NCBI GenBank assembly: GCA_002483395.1
Contig: DLHV01000114.1
Coordinates: 4,104-14,939, forward strand
DNA from: Chloracidobacterium sp. UBA7659
Lineage (GTDB): Bacteria; Acidobacteriota; Blastocatellia; Pyrinomonadales; Pyrinomonadaceae
Length of the DNA: 10,836 bases
Direction of reading: 5' to 3'
Shown here: positions 6,377 to 10,836 of the stretch, in pieces
How positions within the stretch are numbered: the first letter of the stretch is position 1
Layout of the letters: the number at the start of each line of letters is the position of its first letter
The notes under the pieces: generated by a model
Seen by the model: only the letters and a program-made list of their open reading frames with translations
Told to the model about the DNA's origin: nothing
Databases searched by the model: none
Position numbers and translations under genes: made by a program

Positions 6377-6392
6377 CAGTTATCAAATAATT

Positions 6393-7700
6393 ATGACTGT
6401 ATTTATCCTCCGGCTGGCGGCGGCTATTAGTTTGCTTTTTTGTCTTGTAATTACAATGAGCGCACAAACCGCTACAAAGCCCGCGGCGTTCTCCGACGCC
6501 TATAAAAGCTTCAAGGTGCTCTATGAAAGAGAGCTGAAGGATGCCGGCATTGTCGGAAGCAGCTTTGTGTTTTTGAAGGACAACAAAGTGGTTGCCGAAA
6601 AGCACTATGGCTACGCGAACATCGAGAAAAAGCAACCCGTCGATGCGGACACGATCTACCATTGGGCGTCGAATACAAAGCCCTTCACCGGCATCGCGAT
6701 AATGCAGATGCGCGACCGCGGCTTGCTCAAGCTTGACGATCCGGTTACCAAATATTTACCAGAACTTCGTGCCGTTCACAACAAATTCGGTTCGATGGAC
6801 GACCTCACGATCCGCCACCTGATGACGCATTCCGCCGGTTTCCGAAATTCAACCTGGCCGTGGGACAAGGGCCAGGATTGGGAGCCGTTTGAGCCGACCG
6901 AATATTCACAGCTTGTCGCGATGGTCCCGTTTACCGAGATCCTTTTCAAACCCGGCAGCAAATTCAGCTATTCGAATCCCGGAATAATCTTTCTCGGCCG
7001 GATAATCGAAAAGCTAAGCGGCGAAGATTACGAAGTTTACATCGACAAGAATATTTTGAAGCCGCTCGAAATGTATCACAGCTATTTTGACTCGACGCCG
7101 AACCACTTGCTTAAACACCGCTCACACTCTTATTACATCGAAAACGGCAAACGGACCGAAGGACGCTTTGACGTAAACACGGGCATCACCGTTTCGAACA
7201 GCGGCCTCAATGCGCCCCTGACCGACATGGTCAAATATCTCAACTTTCTGATCGGAGGATCAGGCTCCCATACTGCCCGAGGAGGGGTGGCAGGATTTAA
7301 CTCCCCTCCTGGTTTGAGGAGGGGTGCCGATGCTTCATCGGCGGGGTGGTCGGCTGACGGGGTGGTGGGAGGCAACCGGGTTCGTTACGCCACAGTACTA
7401 AAACGCTCATCCCTTGAAGAAATGTGGCAGCCGCAATTGCCGACCCCGGTCGATGCGAACGGAAACAGCGGCTTCACCACCGACATCGGCTTGATCTATT
7501 TCCTCAATAAACGCGACGGCCGCACATTCCTTGGCCACGGCGGCGATCAAAACGGCTTTATCAGCTACATCGATTTCGAACCAGCAAGCCGCCAGGCATC
7601 GATCATCGTAATGAACACGAACGTGATCTATCCGACGAATACCCCGCCTGAAAAAGACGTGGTGAGCAAATTGCGAAATGCTATCCGAGCATTGTATTGA
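6393..7700 (+). CDS. Secreted serine beta-lactamase/PBP-like hydrolase with a repeat insertion
   Basis: A 435-residue protein of the class C beta-lactamase/esterase/DD-peptidase-like superfamily. A signal peptide is clear: MTVFILRLAAAISLLFCLVI followed by TMSAQTA, so export from the cytoplasm is expected. The three family motifs are present: SxxK as SNTK (Ser93 nucleophile, Lys96), YxN as YSN (Tyr193-Asn195), and the KTG-equivalent HGG (382-384) in GHGGDQNGF. LTIRHLMTHSAGF (138-150) is also typical. Members may be esterases, peptidases or beta-lactamases, and this sequence alone does not decide; resistance should not be assumed. Residues about 291-327, between KYLNFLIGG and RYATVLKRSSLEEMW, are glycine-rich and repeat-encoded rather than family sequence. 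I chose the ATG at 6393 because it begins the signal peptide; the frame is open from 6288, but that stretch overlaps the preceding gene and lacks family resemblance. No strong Shine-Dalgarno sequence is seen. Confidence 0.88.
   Translation: MTVFILRLAAAISLLFCLVITMSAQTATKPAAFSDAYKSFKVLYERELKDAGIVGSSFVFLKDNKVVAEKHYGYANIEKKQPVDADTIYHWASNTKPFTGIAIMQMRDRGLLKLDDPVTKYLPELRAVHNKFGSMDDLTIRHLMTHSAGFRNSTWPWDKGQDWEPFEPTEYSQLVAMVPFTEILFKPGSKFSYSNPGIIFLGRIIEKLSGEDYEVYIDKNILKPLEMYHSYFDSTPNHLLKHRSHSYYIENGKRTEGRFDVNTGITVSNSGLNAPLTDMVKYLNFLIGGSGSHTARGGVAGFNSPPGLRRGADASSAGWSADGVVGGNRVRYATVLKRSSLEEMWQPQLPTPVDANGNSGFTTDIGLIYFLNKRDGRTFLGHGGDQNGFISYIDFEPASRQASIIVMNTNVIYPTNTPPEKDVVSKLRNAIRALY
7263..7373. repeat. Hairpin-rich repeat inserted in frame in the hydrolase gene
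   Basis: The stretch contains CCCCTCCT (7303-7310) and AGGAGGGG (7317-7324) around a six-base loop, directly followed by GCCGATG (7326-7332) and CATCGGC (7336-7342) around a three-base loop. A second copy of GAGGAGGGGTG lies at 7279-7289, and CGGGGTGGT occurs twice (7342-7350 and about 7358-7366). The reading frame stays open through about 37 codons that code for a glycine-, alanine- and serine-rich loop. The outer limits are estimated from where resemblance to the enzyme family is lost. It has no sequence in common with the repeat in the aldehyde dehydrogenase gene. Confidence 0.75.
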
Positions 7701-7735
7701 AAGTGTCCTTACTTTTGCGGCTACGCGGTGAAAGA

Positions 7736-8230
7736 TCATGAAACGCCTTTCTCCGGATTCCAGCTTCCCTGCAGCTTTCTGAGCAAAAGGATCTGACCTC
7801 CGTGATAAGCATTGTGCGCGTTGATACGTGCGATCAACGAAGCCCACGATGACGTATTGGTCGCCGAAACCTGTGTGTCCAACTTTGCGTCATCCGCTGC
7901 GGCAAGCAGTTCGCGAAACTCGTTCATAGTCGCGTCAAATTTCGCCACTTCCGCTTGCCAATCCGCTTCCGATGCATCTTCGCCGCTTTCAAACGTCTCG
8001 TCGTTATCGGCAACATCGTACTCGTAATCGATGCCCTTAAACCGCTGCACGTAGGCGTAATTGTAATACGTCAAATGGCTTAGGCATTCCCAAATTGAAT
8101 TGTCCGAGCCGTCGGGCTTCCATGCCGCCTGCTCCGCCGTAACGCCTTCAATCGCATTTCGCACCGCGACAAACCAGCCGTTCTCGTCATAACATTCGGT
8201 AAATTGTTCAAGCAACGTTTCCCTGTTCAT
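7736..8230 (-). CDS. DinB-family putative metal-dependent protein
   Basis: A 164-residue protein with the DinB/YfiT four-helix-bundle pattern. Three metal-ligand histidines are placed as the family expects: His52 in LSHLTYYNYAY and His139 and His143 in INAHNAYHGGQILLLRKLQG. The N-terminus, ending the first helix with an arginine-led NAIEGVTAEQAAWKP, is also typical. Family members include thiol- and metal-dependent transferases as well as DNA-damage-inducible proteins of unknown role; nothing here selects a reaction. The acidic middle stretch (about 69-92, with DVADNDETFESGEDASEAD) is a variable linker. I chose the ATG at 8230 over an in-frame ATG at 8257 because it gives the family N-terminus and starts two bases after the TAG of the upstream PLP-enzyme gene, a spacing that suggests translational coupling. 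Confidence 0.85.
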   Translation of the reverse strand: MNRETLLEQFTECYDENGWFVAVRNAIEGVTAEQAAWKPDGSDNSIWECLSHLTYYNYAYVQRFKGIDYEYDVADNDETFESGEDASEADWQAEVAKFDATMNEFRELLAAADDAKLDTQVSATNTSSWASLIARINAHNAYHGGQILLLRKLQGSWNPEKGVS

Positions 8231-8232
8231 AT

Positions 8233-9348
8233 CTACCACCCACCATGGATCTCCCACCGGTCAACGATCTCGTTGTTTTCGATAACATTATAATGCGAGT
8301 GCTGAGCCGCCGTCAGGCACGAATGGTTAGCAAGAATTCGAACCCTGTCGCCAACCGCGAATCGCTCGAACATTTCACCCGCTTCGATCTCGCCATGCTC
8401 CTGCGACAGCGATGTGACTCGCATTCCGGTCTCGTTTCCTTCAAGATCAAGCACATGGCCGTAGCCGCACGCGGGATCGATCCCGACGGGGCCGCGATCT
8501 TTCGATATAGCGATCGCACCGGCATCGACAACGATTCGCCTCCGCGTCGGGTTTCGATGCACAACGGCGGCCAGCACGGTCAACGCAGTATCTTCAAAAC
8601 CGCAGCTTCCAAGCGTCGCCTGAAACGCATCGAAGAAAATGTAGTTTCCGGGCCGGATCTCGTCTATGCCATCGAGATGATCGACGCCGCTTATCGTCGG
8701 CGTGGAACCTATACTGACAGTCGGCACATCGATGCTCTGCCCGAGCAGCCTTTCGGCCAATTCGACCATCGAATCACGTTCATGCCGGGCGACCGCCAGA
8801 ATTTCCTCTTTTGAATGCACGTTATAGGAGTGCCCGGCGTGGGTCAGGATCCCGGCAAAATGCAGGTTAGCCGCGTCCGATATCTGGCGTGGAATTGCGA
8901 CCGCTTCCGCCGTATGCGGTTCGACACCAACGCGATGCGTGCCGCAGTCGATCTTCACGAAAACATCGAATCTGACCCCGGCCTTTCCCGCCGCTTCATC
9001 CAACTGCTTTGCCGTATCTGCATCGTCGGTCAGCAGATTCAGCTTCACCCCGCCATTCTGGATCTCGATCGCCTCGGCAAATTTTCCCCGTTCGATCGGA
9101 ACCGCATAAGTAATATCCGAAAACCCATGCTTCGAAAACGCCCGTGCCTCCGCCAAGGTCGAAACCGTGATCGCCCCATCGTGCCCCGAGGTCTGTATCC
9201 GCGCAACCTCAATACACTTGTGCGTCTTTATGTGCGGCCGCAGCCGAACGCCGTTCCGGTTTGCGATGTCGCTGACCCGCTCGGCGTTCCGTTTTACACG
9301 ATTGACGTCGAGCATGAGAGACGGAGTAGGGATTGTCTGTGTGTCCAT
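8233..9348 (-). CDS. D-threonine aldolase / D-serine dehydratase-like PLP enzyme
   Basis: A 371-residue fold-type III PLP enzyme with an alanine-racemase-like N-terminal barrel. The start TPSLMLDVNRVKRNAERV and the motif RPHIKTHK identify the group; Lys41 is the expected PLP-binding lysine. The barrel continues with TVSTLAEARAF (61-71), KIDCGTHRVG (132-141), GILTHAGHSY (166-175) and SIGSTPT (212-218). The C-terminal metal motif, HSC with His342 and Cys344, matches the divalent metal site of eukaryotic-type D-serine dehydratase and D-threonine aldolase, so a metal-dependent lyase is favoured over a racemase. Likely reactions are cleavage of D-3-hydroxyamino acids or dehydration of D-serine; the sequence does not decide between them. 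The start at 9348 fits the family N-terminus, with only a weak upstream ribosome site. It lies 38 bases after the AT-rich hypothetical gene and two bases before the DinB gene. Confidence 0.9.
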   Translation of the reverse strand: MDTQTIPTPSLMLDVNRVKRNAERVSDIANRNGVRLRPHIKTHKCIEVARIQTSGHDGAITVSTLAEARAFSKHGFSDITYAVPIERGKFAEAIEIQNGGVKLNLLTDDADTAKQLDEAAGKAGVRFDVFVKIDCGTHRVGVEPHTAEAVAIPRQISDAANLHFAGILTHAGHSYNVHSKEEILAVARHERDSMVELAERLLGQSIDVPTVSIGSTPTISGVDHLDGIDEIRPGNYIFFDAFQATLGSCGFEDTALTVLAAVVHRNPTRRRIVVDAGAIAISKDRGPVGIDPACGYGHVLDLEGNETGMRVTSLSQEHGEIEAGEMFERFAVGDRVRILANHSCLTAAQHSHYNVIENNEIVDRWEIHGGW

Positions 9349-9386
9349 ACTCGGAGTGACGAAAAGAACCTAATAAATGTGCAATA

Positions 9387-10037
9387 CTACTTTTTCTTTG
9401 TATTGCGAAAACTTATCTTTGGGTCGAACCCGTGCTGTGCAATTTTGAGTTTATCGTCCATTATAATGATCTCCTTCTGTTCGACAAGGATATTCGAGAG
9501 ATACATTGAAATCTCCTGAAATGTCGTAAAAGAGTCTCTGATCTTATCAAAACCGTAATCCTTCAAACGTGGGTTTAAAATACCGTTCGTTTCTTCCGTG
9601 TAAAACTTCATGGCCCAAACAGGAACTTTATGCCGGAGAAAAATCGCATCACTGTTGATAGCCCAGTCAAGGTAAAATTGTTTGATCTTTAGGTCAGTGG
9701 ACTGAAAGTAGGTATGAAAGTCGACACTGAAATTGCTCCACTCCTTCTCGATCTGTTGATATTCCCCTATATCGAAGGCAAATCGTGTTTCTACAATGTT
9801 ATAGTCGCCCCACTCATCTTCCTCTTGAAAGTTACGATCGTACTTATGGAGCTCGATAAAAGGATAGCTCTGTCCACAAAAACCGATTAAACCTGAGTTT
9901 CTGTGGAAAGGCCTAGTTAGATGCGATTGTAAATCAATCGCAACTGATTTCGTGTAACGATTGTAATGTACCTTATCGTCGATGCCATAACCGATGGCAT
10001 TGTCGTAATAATCATGAAAGTCCGAATGCAATCTCAT
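9387..10037 (-). CDS. AT-rich conserved hypothetical protein, phage-like family
   Basis: A 216-residue soluble protein without an assignable function. The N-terminus MRLHSDFHDYYDNAIGYGID and the C-terminal stretch DDKLKIAQHGFDPKISFRNT recall a family of uncharacterised proteins met in phages and scattered bacteria, with a H/K-x-F-x-DYYD opening. FCGQSYPFIELHKYDRN (residues 53-69) resembles the degenerate metal-knuckle segment of that family; only one cysteine is present, so zinc binding is doubtful. It is rich in Tyr, Phe, Asp and Lys. Rows of its DNA are about 38-45% GC against roughly 55-60% in neighbours, which suggests lateral acquisition. Its ATG comes three bases after the transketolase TGA (TGAAGCATG), so it probably relies on coupling with tkt. 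Family link is from memory and moderate. Confidence 0.8.
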   Translation of the reverse strand: MRLHSDFHDYYDNAIGYGIDDKVHYNRYTKSVAIDLQSHLTRPFHRNSGLIGFCGQSYPFIELHKYDRNFQEEDEWGDYNIVETRFAFDIGEYQQIEKEWSNFSVDFHTYFQSTDLKIKQFYLDWAINSDAIFLRHKVPVWAMKFYTEETNGILNPRLKDYGFDKIRDSFTTFQEISMYLSNILVEQKEIIIMDDKLKIAQHGFDPKISFRNTKKK

Positions 10038-10040
10038 GCT

Positions 10041-10836
10041 TCAAGACCCTAATTTCCTGGCTTTTTTAAGAACGTTCTCGATGGTAAAACCATAATCCCT
10101 GAACACATCTTCAGCCGGGGCTGATGCGCCGAAGCGGTCAACGGTGAGCGTGTCGCCCGCGTCGCCAACATATTTATGCCAGCCCAGGCTGACGCCGGCT
10201 TCGATAGCCAGACGGGCTTTAACCTTCGAGGGAAGTACTGACTCTTTATATTTTGCGGATTGCTCGTCAAAGAATTCCCAGCACGGCATTGAGACGACAC
10301 GGGTCGGTGTGCCTTCGGCGTTGAGTTTTTCGCGGGCTTCCATCGCCAGGCCGACTTCGGAGCCGGTTGCGATCAGGATCAGTTTCGGCGTGGTCGATTT
10401 TCCGGCCTTTGTTTCGGCCTCGGCCAATACGTAAGCGCCTTTATGCAAGCCGCGAGCATCGGCGAATTTTTTGCGGTCGATCAACGCGACTTTTTGCCTT
10501 GAAAACGCGAAGGCGGTCGGGGCGTCGGTACGTTTCAATGCAGCTCGCCAAGCCTCGCGCATTTCGTGGGCGTCGCATGGGCGGATGACGGCAAGGTTAG
10601 GGATCGCACGCAAAGCGGCTAGGTGTTCGACCGATTGATGTGTCGGACCGTCTTCGCCAAGGCCGATCGAATCATGCGTAAACAAAAATATTGTCTGTAT
10701 ATGCGAAAGTGCCGCCAATCTGATCGCGGGCCGCATATAATCCGAAAATGTCTGAAACGTCCCGCCAAACGGTATCACGCAACCGTACAGAGCCATACCG
10801 TTCATCGCCGAGCCCATCGCATGTTCGCGGATGCCG
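10041..10836 (-). CDS. tkt: Transketolase, C-terminal part (5' end outside window)
   Basis: 264 codons plus stop of a transketolase whose 5' end lies beyond the right edge. The first complete codons read GIREHAMGSAMNGMALYG; the Glu of REH is the catalytic glutamate that contacts the aminopyrimidine of thiamine diphosphate. Further signatures are GGTFQTFSDYMRPAIRLAAL and FTHDSIGLGEDGPTHQ, with the sugar-phosphate-contacting histidines and Asp, then the C-terminal domain with ILIATGSEVGLAMEA and VVSMPCWEFFDEQ. The part seen covers the pyrimidine-binding domain from the REH motif and the whole C-terminal domain, ending at the usual position (KKARKLGS). The enzyme transfers two-carbon ketol units in the pentose phosphate pathway. 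It leads the minus-strand cluster, and the next gene begins three bases after its TGA. No defects are visible. Confidence 0.95.
   Translation of the reverse strand, partial: GIREHAMGSAMNGMALYGCVIPFGGTFQTFSDYMRPAIRLAALSHIQTIFLFTHDSIGLGEDGPTHQSVEHLAALRAIPNLAVIRPCDAHEMREAWRAALKRTDAPTAFAFSRQKVALIDRKKFADARGLHKGAYVLAEAETKAGKSTTPKLILIATGSEVGLAMEAREKLNAEGTPTRVVSMPCWEFFDEQSAKYKESVLPSKVKARLAIEAGVSLGWHKYVGDAGDTLTVDRFGASAPAEDVFRDYGFTIENVLKKARKLGS

Noticed and set aside
6288..6392. Upstream start extending the beta-lactamase-like protein by 35 residues
   Set aside because: It would overlap the well-supported gene at 6080-6376 in another frame and would bury the signal peptide that begins at 6393.
7701..7735. 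Terminator expected between the convergent genes ending at 7700 and 7736
   Set aside because: The 35-base gap has no GC-rich hairpin followed by a T-tract on either strand.
8231..8257. Upstream ATG for the DinB protein
   Set aside because: It would overlap the end of the PLP-enzyme gene and add nine residues outside the family pattern; the ATG at 8230 fits better.
8245..9519. Long plus-strand open frames (8245-8814 and 8815-9519) antisense to the PLP enzyme gene
   Set aside because: Both are in the same frame and lie opposite a clearly recognised enzyme gene; their translations show no domain or motif, and openness is explained by the codon usage of the real gene.

Overview
The window reads as chromosomal DNA of a Gram-negative-type bacterium of moderate GC content (hand counts of single 60-base rows run from about 37% to 63%). 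The mix of housekeeping genes, orphan enzymes and several families of dispersed palindromic repeats resembles Acidobacteriota of the Blastocatellia/Pyrinomonadaceae type. That placement is an inference from protein style and repeat style; no marker gene here proves it. I see no rRNA, tRNA, CRISPR array, transposase or integrase, and no gene-free stretch longer than 300 bases.

Layout. Bases 1-972 (minus strand) hold the 5' end of a DUF5996-type gene and a YgiD-type LigB-family dioxygenase. Bases 1046-1459 (plus) hold a DUF454 (YbaN-like) small membrane protein, whose stop codon shares a CTAG tetramer with the stop of a convergent aldehyde dehydrogenase (1456-3120, minus). Bases 3219-5408 (minus) encode an alanyl-tRNA synthetase-like protein that lacks the whole N-terminal aminoacylation core but keeps the tRNA-recognition helices, the editing domain and C-Ala. 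Upstream of it on the same strand is a four-helix membrane protein of unknown function (5493-5897). After a divergent intergenic region with a promoter-like sequence, a plus-strand pair follows: a small alpha/beta-barrel-like protein (6080-6376) and a secreted serine beta-lactamase/PBP-like hydrolase (6393-7700). The right end (7736-10836, minus) is a tightly packed cluster read from transketolase (partial) to an AT-rich hypothetical gene, a D-threonine aldolase/D-serine dehydratase-like PLP enzyme, and a DinB-family protein.

What stands out. At least five unrelated palindromic or hairpin repeats occur in under 5.5 kb. Two lie inside open reading frames without breaking them: one adds about 33 codons to the aldehyde dehydrogenase and one about 37 codons to the beta-lactamase-like hydrolase. 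A third (5435-5512) sits at the point where the AlaRS-like gene has lost its catalytic domain, and it also supplies the last six codons and stop of the neighbouring membrane protein gene. This suggests that repeats have reshaped genes here, and it raises the question whether the headless AlaRS is a stand-alone editing factor, half of a split synthetase, a decaying copy or an assembly artefact.

Functional links between neighbours are weak. The only clear co-transcription signals are the short spacings in the tkt-hypothetical-PLP enzyme-DinB cluster (3, 38 and 2 bases) and in the 6080/6393 pair (16 bases).
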